Source of the DNA: Flagellimonas nanhaiensis
GTDB lineage: Bacteria; Bacteroidota; Bacteroidia; Flavobacteriales; Flavobacteriaceae
Length of the DNA: 64,000 nucleotides
Reading direction: 5' to 3'
Assembly: GCF_003382275.1 (NCBI RefSeq)
Contig: NZ_QTJX01000002.1
Coordinates: 248,001-312,000, forward strand
The position numbers were made by a program, and so were the translations under genes. A model generated the notes under the pieces. The model saw only the letters and a list, made by a program, of their open reading frames with translations, was not told the origin of the DNA and ran no database searches. Positions 17,269 to 26,444 of this stretch are shown here, piece after piece; the stretch's first letter is position 1, and every line of letters begins with the position of its first letter.

Positions 17269-18765
17269 ATGGACCAATATATCCTTGCCCTAGATCAGGG
17301 AACCACCAGTTCCAGGGCAGTCGTATTCGACAAAAAAGGAACCATAATCTCTGTTGCGCAAAAAGAATTCACGCAAATCTTTCCTAAACCTGGATGGGTT
17401 GAACACGACCCCGCTGAAATCTGGGCTACGCAAGCTGGAATGGCAGCAGAAGCTGTCAGTGCAAAAGGTTTGAAAGGAGAGCAAATGGCAGCTATTGGAA
17501 TAACCAATCAGCGCGAAACTGTAGTGGTCTGGGACCGAAATACCGGAGAACCTGTCTACAATGCCATTGTTTGGCAAGATAAACGAACCGCAGACTTCTG
17601 TGACTCCTTAAAGAGTCAAGGGAAATCCGAAATGATTCGTGAAAAAACAGGACTTGTCATTGATTCTTATTTTTCCGGAACCAAGGTCAAATGGATTTTG
17701 GATAATGTGGAAGGTGTTCGAGAAAGAGCAGAGGCCGGTAACTTGGCACTTGGTACCATTGACACTTGGCTAATATGGAAAATGACGGAAGGGAAACTTC
17801 ACATTACCGATGTGACCAATGCCTCCCGAACCTTATTTTTCAATATCAACACCATGGATTGGGACGACGAGCTTTTGGAGCTTCTTACCATTCCCAAAAG
17901 CATGCTTCCCGAAGTAAGACAATCCAGTGAACCCTATGGTTATACGAGCCCCAATTTTTTTGCATCCAAAATTCCCATAGCAGGTATTGCCGGAGATCAA
18001 CAAGCAGCTCTCTTTGGGCAAATGTGCACCCAACAAGGAATGGTCAAAAATACTTACGGTACCGGTTGCTTTATGCTGATGAACATTGGCGATAAGCCCA
18101 TTGTATCTAAAAACAACCTGCTGACCACGGTAGGGTGGAAAATTAATGGTAAAGTCACCTATGCCCTCGAAGGTAGTATTTTTATTGCTGGAGCCGTTGT
18201 CCAGTGGCTTCGGGATAGCTTGAAAATTATTAAAACCTCATCTGAGGTGGAAAAATTGGCCAGCTCGGTCAACAGTTCCGAAGGGGTATATTTTGTACCC
18301 GCCTTTGCTGGTTTGGGCGCGCCTCATTGGAACCAGCATGCACAGGGCACCATTTTTGGTTTGACCCGGGGAAGCACTGATGCGCACATTGCTCGTGCAG
18401 CTTTGGAATCCATCGCTTACCAAACCATGGACATTTTAAAGGCTATGGAAGCGGATTCCGGTATTTCCATTCACGAACTTCGAGTTGACGGGGGTGCAAC
18501 AGTGAACAATATGTTGATGCAGTTTCAGGCCGATGTATTGAACACCACAACGGTACGTCCAAAAATTATAGAAACCACAGTAATGGGTGCCGCTTATTTA
18601 GCTGGATTAGCTGTCGGATATTGGCAAAATCAAGAGGAAATTCAAGATATTTGGCAATCTGATGTACACTTTGATCCAACACAAGAGCGACAACCCGTTG
18701 AAGAAGCCATTCAAGGATGGTACAAAGCCATTAAGGCATTGGAGTTTTGGGCAAACAATCCATAA
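17269..18765 (+). CDS. glpK: glycerol kinase
   Basis: Phosphorylates glycerol to sn-glycerol 3-phosphate. The 498 residues match FGGY kinases in length and motifs: [15 protein letters not shown] (7-21, phosphate 1), the glycerol-binding [25 protein letters not shown] (131 onward), [11 protein letters not shown] (adenosine region) and the C-terminal [16 protein letters not shown]. The aquaglyceroporin gene follows 37 bases downstream, so uptake and phosphorylation are probably co-transcribed. A glycerol-3-phosphate dehydrogenase gene, often beside these two, is not in the window. Confidence 0.97.
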   Translation: MDQYILALDQGTTSSRAVVFDKKGTIISVAQKEFTQIFPKPGWVEHDPAEIWATQAGMAAEAVSAKGLKGEQMAAIGITNQRETVVVWDRNTGEPVYNAIVWQDKRTADFCDSLKSQGKSEMIREKTGLVIDSYFSGTKVKWILDNVEGVRERAEAGNLALGTIDTWLIWKMTEGKLHITDVTNASRTLFFNINTMDWDDELLELLTIPKSMLPEVRQSSEPYGYTSPNFFASKIPIAGIAGDQQAALFGQMCTQQGMVKNTYGTGCFMLMNIGDKPIVSKNNLLTTVGWKINGKVTYALEGSIFIAGAVVQWLRDSLKIIKTSSEVEKLASSVNSSEGVYFVPAFAGLGAPHWNQHAQGTIFGLTRGSTDAHIARAALESIAYQTMDILKAMEADSGISIHELRVDGGATVNNMLMQFQADVLNTTTVRPKIIETTVMGAAYLAGLAVGYWQNQEEIQDIWQSDVHFDPTQERQPVEEAIQGWYKAIKALEFWANNP

Positions 18766-18802
18766 TCATTTTCTAACCACATTTTTAAGCAACTAATAGA
18801 CT

Positions 18803-19531
18803 ATGACCCCTTTTATTGCAGAAGTTATTGGCACATTTCTTTTGATTTTTTTGGGATGTGGCGTCAACGCCAACGTGTCCCTACAGAAAACATACGCCAG
18901 CGGCTCCGGTTGGATGGTGATTACCACAGGATGGGCCTTTGCGGTATATACTGCAGTGGTTGTGGTTGGACCGTATAGCGGAGCGCATATCAACCCGGCA
19001 GTGACAATTGGTCTGGCCGTAGCAGGTGAATTCCCAGCTAGTGATATTCCAAGCTATTTGTTGGCACAAATGCTCGGCGCCATGTTAGGAGCCTTTTTCG
19101 TATGGTTGACACACAAAGCCCACTTTGATGCTACTCCTGATGGCAATAGTAAAAGGGGAGTGTTTTGTACCGCTCCTGCTATTCCAAATACAGCTCTCAA
19201 CCTTCTCATGGAAACCTTAGGTACATTTGTTTTGGTATTTTCCGTGCTGTATTTTACGGATGCCTCGATTGCTAAGGACAATAGTATCATCGGTCTCGGG
19301 TCTTTGGGTGCCTTACCTGTGGCTCTTATTGTATGGGGAATAGGTCTCTGTCTTGGAGGTACCACGGGATACGCCATTAATCCGGCGCGTGATCTAGGGC
19401 CAAGAATTGTTCACGCCCTGGTCCCTATCAAAGATAGGGGTTCCAATGGTTGGGGATATTCCTGGATTCCTGTTATAGGGCCAATTTTGGGTGGAGCTTT
19501 GGCTGCAATAATTGCTATAGCTTTACAATAA
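18803..19531 (+). CDS. glpF: glycerol uptake facilitator, aquaporin family
   Basis: A 242-residue MIP channel with six transmembrane helices and two half-helices carrying the NPA boxes: HINPAVTIG (about 62-70) and AINPARDLGPRI (about 189-200). Asp after the second NPAR, as in GlpF, marks a glycerol rather than water channel. It lets glycerol cross the inner membrane for GlpK, encoded immediately upstream. Its stop lies one base from the convergent flavoprotein gene. Confidence 0.95.
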   Translation: MTPFIAEVIGTFLLIFLGCGVNANVSLQKTYASGSGWMVITTGWAFAVYTAVVVVGPYSGAHINPAVTIGLAVAGEFPASDIPSYLLAQMLGAMLGAFFVWLTHKAHFDATPDGNSKRGVFCTAPAIPNTALNLLMETLGTFVLVFSVLYFTDASIAKDNSIIGLGSLGALPVALIVWGIGLCLGGTTGYAINPARDLGPRIVHALVPIKDRGSNGWGYSWIPVIGPILGGALAAIIAIALQ

Positions 19532-19532
19532 G

Positions 19533-20798
19533 CTATTCAAAGGTAATGGCTTGGGCTGCAATATAGGCTCCCGTCCATGCATTTTGAAAATTGAATCCGC
19601 CAGTAATGGCATCCACATTTATAATTTCTCCTGCAAAATATAGATTGGGATGGATTTTACTTTCAAAAGTCTTGAAATTGATTTCTTTAAGGTCCACTCC
19701 TCCAGCAGTAACAAATTCTTCCTTAAAAGTACTTTTCCCCTCTACCCTAAAGGATGACGCGGTGAGTTGTTGGGCCAAGCCTTGAAGTTTTTCCTTGGTT
19801 ATATCAGCCCATTTATCCTCCTTCTCAATACCGGCGGCATTGACCAATTTTGTCCAGAGCCTTCGAGGCATATCCACCGCATGTGTTCGCAGAACCGTTT
19901 TCTTTGCTTCCAACTCCTTGACTTTTCTAAGATAAGCCTCCATAGAACCGGTACTATACTCAGGTGTCCAATTGATATTGAGCCTAAAGGCGTAACCATA
20001 ATCATGAAGCACGTTAGCTCCCCAGGCAGAGAGTCTAAGAATCACAGGGCCGCTCAAACCCCAATGGGTAATCAAAACAGGGCCTTCTTCCTGCAAGACC
20101 GGCTCTTCCTTCACCTTACTTTTTAGTTGTATGTTGGTTTTTGTGGGAAAAAGGGTTCTTCCCAGAATTTCAGCGGAAACATTGGCTGTAATTCCTTGAA
20201 TCCCTTTTAAACGATCATCCTTGATATTGAAAGTAAACAGCGATGGTACTGGAGCCACAATGGTGTGTCCCAACTGCTCCAGCTCCTTCCATATTTTGGA
20301 GCTACTTCCAGTTGCCAGCAATAATTTTCTGGCCGAGTAGTGCTTATTCTTCGTAGTCACTGTCCAGATTTGGTTGTCCTGGCTTAGGTGTTTTACAGCA
20401 CTATTCTTTAAAATTTGGATTCCCAATCTCTTTGCCTCATTTAAAAAGCAATCTATGATGGTCTGTGAGGAGTTACTTTTGGGAAAAACACGCCCATCCT
20501 TTTCCACTTTCAATGACACTCCCCTTTTTTCAAAAAAGGCCATCACATCTAAAGGGGCGTGGGTGTAGAAAGGCCCCAGGAGTTCTTTTCTTCCTCGCGG
20601 ATAATTCTTCACCAGCTCTTTTACATCGTATTCCCCATGGGTGACATTACATCTGCCCCCTCCGGATACTTTTACTTTGGACAGTACAGTTTTGCCCCTT
20701 TCAAGAATGGCAATTTTCCAATGTGGAGCATTTTCCGCAATGTGTATTGCTGCGTAAAACCCTGCTGCACCTCCTCCTACAATAATTACATCAAACAT
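19533..20798 (-). CDS. BaiN/HI0933-family FAD-dependent oxidoreductase
   Basis: A 421-residue flavoprotein. The FAD-binding Rossmann motif is at the start (DVIIVGGGAAGFYAAIHIAE, 3-22), then SKVKVSGGGRCNVTH (about 41-55) which is diagnostic of the HI0933/YhiN family, and at the C-terminus AGEIINVDAITGGFNFQNA. Substrates are largely unknown; some relatives reduce bile-acid intermediates. It is not a glycerol-3-phosphate dehydrogenase despite its place near glpKF. The ATG overlaps the last base of the upstream phosphodiesterase stop, indicating one transcript. Confidence 0.9.
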   Translation of the reverse strand: MFDVIIVGGGAAGFYAAIHIAENAPHWKIAILERGKTVLSKVKVSGGGRCNVTHGEYDVKELVKNYPRGRKELLGPFYTHAPLDVMAFFEKRGVSLKVEKDGRVFPKSNSSQTIIDCFLNEAKRLGIQILKNSAVKHLSQDNQIWTVTTKNKHYSARKLLLATGSSSKIWKELEQLGHTIVAPVPSLFTFNIKDDRLKGIQGITANVSAEILGRTLFPTKTNIQLKSKVKEEPVLQEEGPVLITHWGLSGPVILRLSAWGANVLHDYGYAFRLNINWTPEYSTGSMEAYLRKVKELEAKKTVLRTHAVDMPRRLWTKLVNAAGIEKEDKWADITKEKLQGLAQQLTASSFRVEGKSTFKEEFVTAGGVDLKEINFKTFESKIHPNLYFAGEIINVDAITGGFNFQNAWTGAYIAAQAITFE

Positions 20799-21550
20799 TA
20801 ATCTACCCTTTCCGGGTAGTTGGTAATGATTCCCTCCACCCCAAGATTCTTCATCTTTTCAATATCATCTATTTCATTTACCGTCCATGTGTAGATTTTT
20901 AGGCCCTCATCATGTATTTTACTGGTATTTTCAGCTGTTAGTGTTTTATAATCCGGATTTATAGCTACTGCATTTAGTTCCTTGGCCACAGGAATAGCCT
21001 CCAAGGGGTCTTCCTCCGTTAGGATTGCAATTTTAATATCATTGTTGAGCTTTCGCATTTCCCGAAGTTCATCCCACTTAAAACTTGAGATGATAAAATT
21101 ATCTTGCTCCCATCCCCTTTGCTCAATATAATAGTTGGTTATGAAGTTGACCCTATCTGCAGTGTTTGCCCCTTTAAGTTCAATGTTCAGTGCAACCTTG
21201 TTATCGATTAATTTAAGTACATCTTGCAGCATCGGGATCTTATGGTTGCCATCCAGAATCAATTGCTTCATATCCACAACATTGTACTCTTCTATTTTGC
21301 CTCCACCATTGGTAAGTCTTTCCACTCGTTCATCATGAAAAACCACAATTTCACCGCTCTCTATCCTAAACACATCAATTTCAATCATATCGACCCCTAA
21401 ATCCAAGGCTTTTTGAATAGATGCGAGCGTATTTTCCGTTTCGTGGCCCATAGCTCCCCTATGACCAATAACCAAAGGTTTTGTATTTGTCATATTACAA
21501 CTGTTCAGAAATAAAAAGGTGGCAAGCACCGTCAACAATCTAATTTTCAT
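20798..21550 (-). CDS. glycerophosphodiester phosphodiesterase lipoprotein
   Basis: Hydrolyses glycerophosphodiesters to glycerol 3-phosphate and an alcohol. The 250 residues start with a lipoprotein signal (FLFLNSC, C18), so it acts at the envelope. The GDPD motifs are IGHRGAMGHETENT (28-41, catalytic His), EIDVFRI and VVFHDERVERLTNG (second catalytic His), and YTWTVNEIDDI near the end. Supply of glycerol phosphate fits the nearby glycerol genes. It is coupled to the flavoprotein gene by a one-base overlap. Confidence 0.92.
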   Translation of the reverse strand: MKIRLLTVLATFLFLNSCNMTNTKPLVIGHRGAMGHETENTLASIQKALDLGVDMIEIDVFRIESGEIVVFHDERVERLTNGGGKIEEYNVVDMKQLILDGNHKIPMLQDVLKLIDNKVALNIELKGANTADRVNFITNYYIEQRGWEQDNFIISSFKWDELREMRKLNNDIKIAILTEEDPLEAIPVAKELNAVAINPDYKTLTAENTSKIHDEGLKIYTWTVNEIDDIEKMKNLGVEGIITNYPERVD

Positions 21551-21736
21551 TTGGTCTGATTTTGATGCTAAAAATACGATTTGAAAACGAAATCCACCGT
21601 AAATATTTTAACTATTAAAAGCTCCGAAAAATCCTCCTAATTTCGAATAATTGTTATGTTATTATGATAATTTTTATCAATATGTTAAAATTTATTTGAT
21701 ACTTTTATCACATTAGTAACCAATAAATTAACTAGC

Positions 21737-22159
21737 ATGTTTTCAAAATCTAATTTACTGGCCACACTTGTTGGCGCAGTTGTCATGTTCTTTTTGGGAT
21801 ATTTAATCTGGGGTATTGCTACCGTAGATTTTTTTGCCGATCATACCATAGTTAATACTATGAAGGAAGTTCCAAACCTGGGTCTTATTGCCTTGGGCAA
21901 TTTGATTGGGGCTTTTGCATTGAGCACTTTATATAGTAAATGGGCAAGAGGTCATCATTCAATGAGTGAAGGTTTCCAGTTTGGAGCCTGGATAGGAGTA
22001 TTTGTTGGAATAGGAATGGGACTTATATGGTATGCCACAGCCGATTGGATGGACATGACCGGACATATTGCTGAAGCAGTTATTGACATTATATATTACG
22101 GTATTATTGGTGCCGTAATAGGCCTTGTTTATCAAAAAACAGCGGCTAAAGAAAAGTAG
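21737..22159 (+). CDS. small four-helix membrane protein, unknown function
   Basis: A 140-residue protein with four predicted transmembrane helices (about 7-28, 46-66, 80-102, 112-133) and few charged residues except the ends. MFFLGYLIWG and FGAWIGVFVGIGMGLIW are glycine-rich helix-packing segments. It may belong to the DUF1761-like group, but I am not certain and assign no function. It is monocistronic: a very AT-rich 186-base leader precedes it and a clear hairpin terminator follows 21 bases after the stop. Confidence 0.75.
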   Translation: MFSKSNLLATLVGAVVMFFLGYLIWGIATVDFFADHTIVNTMKEVPNLGLIALGNLIGAFALSTLYSKWARGHHSMSEGFQFGAWIGVFVGIGMGLIWYATADWMDMTGHIAEAVIDIIYYGIIGAVIGLVYQKTAAKEK

Positions 22160-22180
22160 ACCAACTAACTTTTTTTCCGA

Positions 22181-22210
22181 AAGCGGATTGCTCCTGGCAG
22201 TCCGCTTTTT
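22181..22210 (+). terminator. Rho-independent terminator after membrane protein gene
   Basis: Arms AAGCGGATTGC (22181-22191) and GCAGTCCGCTT (22197-22207) pair over 11 bases with one G-U, loop TCCTG, followed by a T-run to 22210. It also lies just past the stop of the convergent amylase gene. Confidence 0.88.
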
Positions 22211-22212
22211 AT

Positions 22213-24081
22213 TTATAGAACTTTTAGAATGTACGACTTTAAAGGTGCCAATTCCAAGCTTATACTTCCCCTCCCCTGGCTTACTTGAAGAACCGGTGTT
22301 ACCTGACCGTACAGTTCTTCTTTCAAGTTATAGTCCTGATTCTTCAATTCCCATTCGGCTATGATTTCTTCCGGAACCTTTAAGTCAAAAGTATAAGACT
22401 TGGAAGCATCAAAATTTGAAACTACCACGAGTTTTTCATTGCTGGACCACCTTACAAAGGACAGCACTCTATGATCATAATTTTCCGTGTGTTCTTTATT
22501 GTAGAAATGGATATCCTTATACTCGCCCATTAGTGCTTCACTTTCCACAGTAAAGTTTAGGAGACGCTTGTAAAAATCCCTAAGATCTTTTTCATTTTCG
22601 GACAACTGGCCCCCGTCAAACTTTTTATTGTTCATCCAGCGCTGGTGATGTGGCACTCCTATGTAATCAAAGATGGATGTTCTTGTTGGTTTGCCAAAAC
22701 CTGCATCTTCGGCCCCGGGCTCCCCTACTTCCTGTCCAAAATAAATCATTGTGGGAGAGCTGCTTATCGTAGCTGAAACCACCATAGCGGGCTTACCCAA
22801 ATCAGCACTTCCGGCAAAGTCAGGACTTGCTATCCGTTGTTCATCATGATTTTCCAGAAAATGCAGCATATGATGTTCAATATCCATTATTCTTTCTTGA
22901 ACCACGGGTATATGGTCCGTCCACCCATATCCCTTCATGATGTGTTTTATGCTATCATAAAGTTCCACTTTGTCATAGAGGTAGTCCATTTTACCTTTGT
23001 GGATATAATCTCTGTACAGACTTGGATTGTAGACCTCAGCCAAAAGAAAGGCGTTGGAATTTTTTGTTTTGATACTGGAATTCAGGTAACTCCAAAATTC
23101 TACGGGCACCATTTCTGCCATATCAAATCGGAATCCGTCCACTCCAAAATCCAACCAATAATGGACAATATCCCTAAACTTTGTCCAGGAATCTGGAAGC
23201 TCCTTTTCCTTCCAATAGTTAAAGTGGTCAGTGTAATCCTTTGTGTCGAATCCTTCAGGCAGTTCGTCAAAATCCTTGGTGCCATCTGGCCGTACCCCGT
23301 AGTTCACTTTAACGGTTTCATACCAATCGTTGAAATTGGGTTTTGCCAAACGGGAACCATTCCCGGTCCATTTTGCCGGAACTTCCTCAAACTTGGAATC
23401 TGACAATGTATTCACTTCTCCTCCCAAAGGGAGGTATCCATCTTGCCATGCTGGCACTTGGAACTCTTCATTTGGGATGTAATAAAAATTGTTATTGACA
23501 TCATACTCTTTTGAAACATCATCGTTGGTCCCAAAATCTTCAACTCCATCAGGATTGGTAAGTCCCTCATAATTTCGGGCCACATGATTGGGAACAATAT
23601 CAATGACCACTTTCATGCCAGCCTGATGGGTCCTGTTAATCAACGCTTTGAATTCTTCCAATCTTTTTGTCGGGTCAACGGCCAAATCTGGATTGACATT
23701 GTAGTAATCCTTGACCGCATATGGAGATCCCGCTCTTCCCTTTACCACATCTGGATCATCATTGGAAATTCCGAAAGCAGTATAGTCATTTATCACAGCA
23801 TGATGGGGAACTCCAGTGTACCAAACATGAGTCACTCCCAAATCTTTGATTTCTTTTAATGCCGTAGCCGAGAAATCCTCAAACTTGCCCACTCCATTTT
23901 CCTCCATGGCCCCCCAGGGCTTGTTCGTGGTATTGGTATTTCCAAAAAGTCTGGTAAAAACCTGATATACAACAATCTTCTTTTTCATAGGTGGTTGAAT
24001 AGGTTTGGTACGGGGTTTTTCCTGGCAGGCACAAATGGCCCCCAATAATGTTAGTGCAACAAGGAAGTTCTTTAAACTCAT
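22213..24081 (-). CDS. alpha-amylase (GH13) lipoprotein
   Basis: Cleaves alpha-1,4-glucan or maltodextrin at the cell envelope. The 622 residues begin with a lipoprotein signal (LGAICAC, lipid Cys about 19). The four GH13 regions are in order: DIVPNHV (161-167), GFRFDMAEM with nucleophile D320, LLAEVYNP with acid E349, and FLENHDEQR near 412 with the transition-state Asp. The 5' end overlaps the GH65 stop by 4 bases, so the phosphorylase and amylase are coupled. Location in the lacI-GH65 operon next to susCD points to maltodextrin use. Confidence 0.93.
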   Translation of the reverse strand: MSLKNFLVALTLLGAICACQEKPRTKPIQPPMKKKIVVYQVFTRLFGNTNTTNKPWGAMEENGVGKFEDFSATALKEIKDLGVTHVWYTGVPHHAVINDYTAFGISNDDPDVVKGRAGSPYAVKDYYNVNPDLAVDPTKRLEEFKALINRTHQAGMKVVIDIVPNHVARNYEGLTNPDGVEDFGTNDDVSKEYDVNNNFYYIPNEEFQVPAWQDGYLPLGGEVNTLSDSKFEEVPAKWTGNGSRLAKPNFNDWYETVKVNYGVRPDGTKDFDELPEGFDTKDYTDHFNYWKEKELPDSWTKFRDIVHYWLDFGVDGFRFDMAEMVPVEFWSYLNSSIKTKNSNAFLLAEVYNPSLYRDYIHKGKMDYLYDKVELYDSIKHIMKGYGWTDHIPVVQERIMDIEHHMLHFLENHDEQRIASPDFAGSADLGKPAMVVSATISSSPTMIYFGQEVGEPGAEDAGFGKPTRTSIFDYIGVPHHQRWMNNKKFDGGQLSENEKDLRDFYKRLLNFTVESEALMGEYKDIHFYNKEHTENYDHRVLSFVRWSSNEKLVVVSNFDASKSYTFDLKVPEEIIAEWELKNQDYNLKEELYGQVTPVLQVSQGRGSISLELAPLKSYILKVL

Positions 24082-26381
24082 ATTTTGATTACTTCTCCAG
24101 GAACCAGTGTGACCTGCTCTCCATTTACCTTGATGTTCAAATCTTGGTTTCCTGTTACCTCAAATGAAGTTCCTTCGGAAGAAACGAATATGGTGACTAT
24201 CTGATTCCTAAAATTGACCCTGAATGAGTACGATTCCCATTGCTTTGGTATTTGAGGGGTGAAACAAAGCTGGTCATCCAGCACCCGCATTCCACCAAAT
24301 CCTTCAACAATGCTCATCCAGGTTCCTGCCATGGAAGTAATGTGCAGGCCTTCTTCTACTTCTTTATTGTAGTCATCCAAGTCGAGCCTGGAGGTTCTTA
24401 GATAAAAGGTATAAGCTTGATCCATTCTACCCAACTTTGCCGCCTGAATGCTATGAACACAAGGAGACAAAGAGGACTCATGAACGGTAAAGGGTTCATA
24501 GAAGTCAAAGTGGCGTGCCAATTCTTCTTGACTGAAATGATCTTCGAAGAAATAGAAGCCTTGGAGCACATCTGCCTGTTTTATATATGGCGAACGTAAA
24601 ATCCTGTCCCAGCTCCATTTTTGGTTGATCGGTCTTTCGGATTTATCCAAATCGTTCACCTTGATCATTTCCTTGTCCAAAAACCCATCTTGCTGCAAAA
24701 ACACTTTGTGTTTTTCTGAATATGGAAAGAACATATTGCCGGACACTTTGGTCCATTCCGCAATTTCTTTTCTAGTCAATTTTACTTTGGAAAGTACCCT
24801 ATCATAATCTTCAGGGTATTCCTTTTCTACTTTATTCAATTGCTCCACCGCATAATCAATACACCACTTGGCCAAATAATTGGAATACCAGTTGTTGTTG
24901 ACGTTGTTTTCGTATTCGTTGGGTCCCGTAACACCCAGCATAACGTATTTCTGTTTTTCTTCAGAAAAATTGACGCGTTGATGCCAGAACCGTGCTATGC
25001 CCACCAAAACCTCCAAGCCCATTTTGGGAATATAGCTGTAGTCCCCGGTGAACCTATGGTAATTGTAGACCGCAAAAGCAATAGCCCCGTTCCTGTGAAT
25101 TTCCTCAAAGGTGATTTCCCATTCATTATGGCATTCCTCCCCGTTCATGGTGACCATGGGATAGAGTGCCGCACCATTGTCAAATCCCAACTTACCGGCA
25201 TTTTCAATAGCCCGGTCAAGATGGTTGTATCTATATTTCAGGAGATTCCATGCTACATCTTGATTTTTTGTAGCCATGTAAAAAGGAAGGCAATAGGCTT
25301 CGGTGTCCCAGTACGTACTTCCCCCATATTTTTCTCCGGTAAATCCTTTGGGACCGATATTCAATCTGGAATCTTTTCCTAAATACGTCTGGTTAAGCTG
25401 AAAGATATTGAAGCGTATACCTTGTTGTGCTTTAGCATCTCCAGCTATGGTAATATCACTCATTTCCCAGATTTGGGCCCAGTCTTCTTTTTGTTTTTGA
25501 AAGATAACATCAAACCCCAATCCTGAAACTTTGCTCAAAACGACATCGGCGGCCTTTTTGAGTCCATCCGTAGGATGATTGCGGTCTACGGCGTACCCTC
25601 CATATTTAATAAGTGTAAGTGTCTGGTTTTTTTCAAGATTTATGGCATAGGCATGCCCTACCATCATTTCTTCTTCCTTCGTTGAAAAATCCTCAAATTT
25701 TTCCCCGTCTACCGTTAGCTCACTCTGCATAAATGTGCAGATGGCAAAATTGGTTTTCATTGTATGGGATTCAATGAAGGCTCTATTTCCTTCGGAAGAG
25801 ACTTTTGTAGTGTTCCAGAACTTATCGTCCCAGTTACTGTCCATGTTCTTGATTCCGCTGTCCAAATATGGACACACTTCTGCCTTGGCATCCGAATTTA
25901 GAATCTGTAGGTTATATTGGATTGCACCAACTTCATCATATTCCAAACTTAAAAATCTGGTCACCTCAACAGCTACTTCAAGACCGTTGGAAGTTGTTGC
26001 CACAAAGCTACGTTTGTACCAACCTTCCTTCATGTTAAGTTCTCTCCTAAAACTTGTTACTTTTTGGCAAGTGTACAAATCCAATGGAGTACCGTTGAGG
26101 GTTATATTGATACCAATCCAATTGGGTGCGTTCAGTACTTTGGCAAAGTATTCTGGATAGCCATTTTTCCACCATCCCACTCTGGTCTTGTCTGGGTAGT
26201 ACACACCTGCAATGTAGCTTCCTTGAAAAGTGTCTCCTGAATAATTCTCTTCAAAATTTGCCCGTTGGCCCATTGCACCATTACCAATGCTGAACAAACT
26301 TTCTGAAGATTTCACCCTTTCGTTTTCAAAATCTTCTTCTATGATGGACCATGGGTCCGCCTTAATGTAATCCTGATTCAT
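24078..26381 (-). CDS. GH65 glycoside phosphorylase, probably maltose phosphorylase
   Basis: Splits an alpha-glucobiose with phosphate to beta-glucose 1-phosphate and glucose, in the cytoplasm (no signal peptide). The 767 residues have the GH65 layout: N-terminal beta-sandwich, alpha/alpha barrel, C-terminal beta domain. The catalytic acid lies in EECHNEWEITFEEIHRNGA (about 413-431), and GVTGPNEYENNVNNNWY is another hallmark. Maltose is the likely substrate because of the amylase and susCD context; trehalose, kojibiose and nigerose phosphorylases share the fold. The product needs beta-phosphoglucomutase, which is not in this locus. Confidence 0.92.
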   Translation of the reverse strand: MNQDYIKADPWSIIEEDFENERVKSSESLFSIGNGAMGQRANFEENYSGDTFQGSYIAGVYYPDKTRVGWWKNGYPEYFAKVLNAPNWIGINITLNGTPLDLYTCQKVTSFRRELNMKEGWYKRSFVATTSNGLEVAVEVTRFLSLEYDEVGAIQYNLQILNSDAKAEVCPYLDSGIKNMDSNWDDKFWNTTKVSSEGNRAFIESHTMKTNFAICTFMQSELTVDGEKFEDFSTKEEEMMVGHAYAINLEKNQTLTLIKYGGYAVDRNHPTDGLKKAADVVLSKVSGLGFDVIFQKQKEDWAQIWEMSDITIAGDAKAQQGIRFNIFQLNQTYLGKDSRLNIGPKGFTGEKYGGSTYWDTEAYCLPFYMATKNQDVAWNLLKYRYNHLDRAIENAGKLGFDNGAALYPMVTMNGEECHNEWEITFEEIHRNGAIAFAVYNYHRFTGDYSYIPKMGLEVLVGIARFWHQRVNFSEEKQKYVMLGVTGPNEYENNVNNNWYSNYLAKWCIDYAVEQLNKVEKEYPEDYDRVLSKVKLTRKEIAEWTKVSGNMFFPYSEKHKVFLQQDGFLDKEMIKVNDLDKSERPINQKWSWDRILRSPYIKQADVLQGFYFFEDHFSQEELARHFDFYEPFTVHESSLSPCVHSIQAAKLGRMDQAYTFYLRTSRLDLDDYNKEVEEGLHITSMAGTWMSIVEGFGGMRVLDDQLCFTPQIPKQWESYSFRVNFRNQIVTIFVSSEGTSFEVTGNQDLNIKVNGEQVTLVPGEVIKI

Positions 26382-26444
26382 TGAAATAAAAATAAAACGT
26401 GGTAAGCAAATGTTTTCATCCCTGGGCTCAAGGATTATGCAAAC

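Noticed and set aside
17269-21550. Reading the flavoprotein at 19533-20798 as glycerol-3-phosphate dehydrogenase because of glpKF
   Set aside because: The SGGGRCNVTH motif and C-terminus are those of the HI0933/BaiN family, not GlpD.
22837-23403. 188-codon frame antisense to the amylase gene
   Set aside because: The amylase frame on the other strand has all four GH13 regions; the antisense frame is a shadow.
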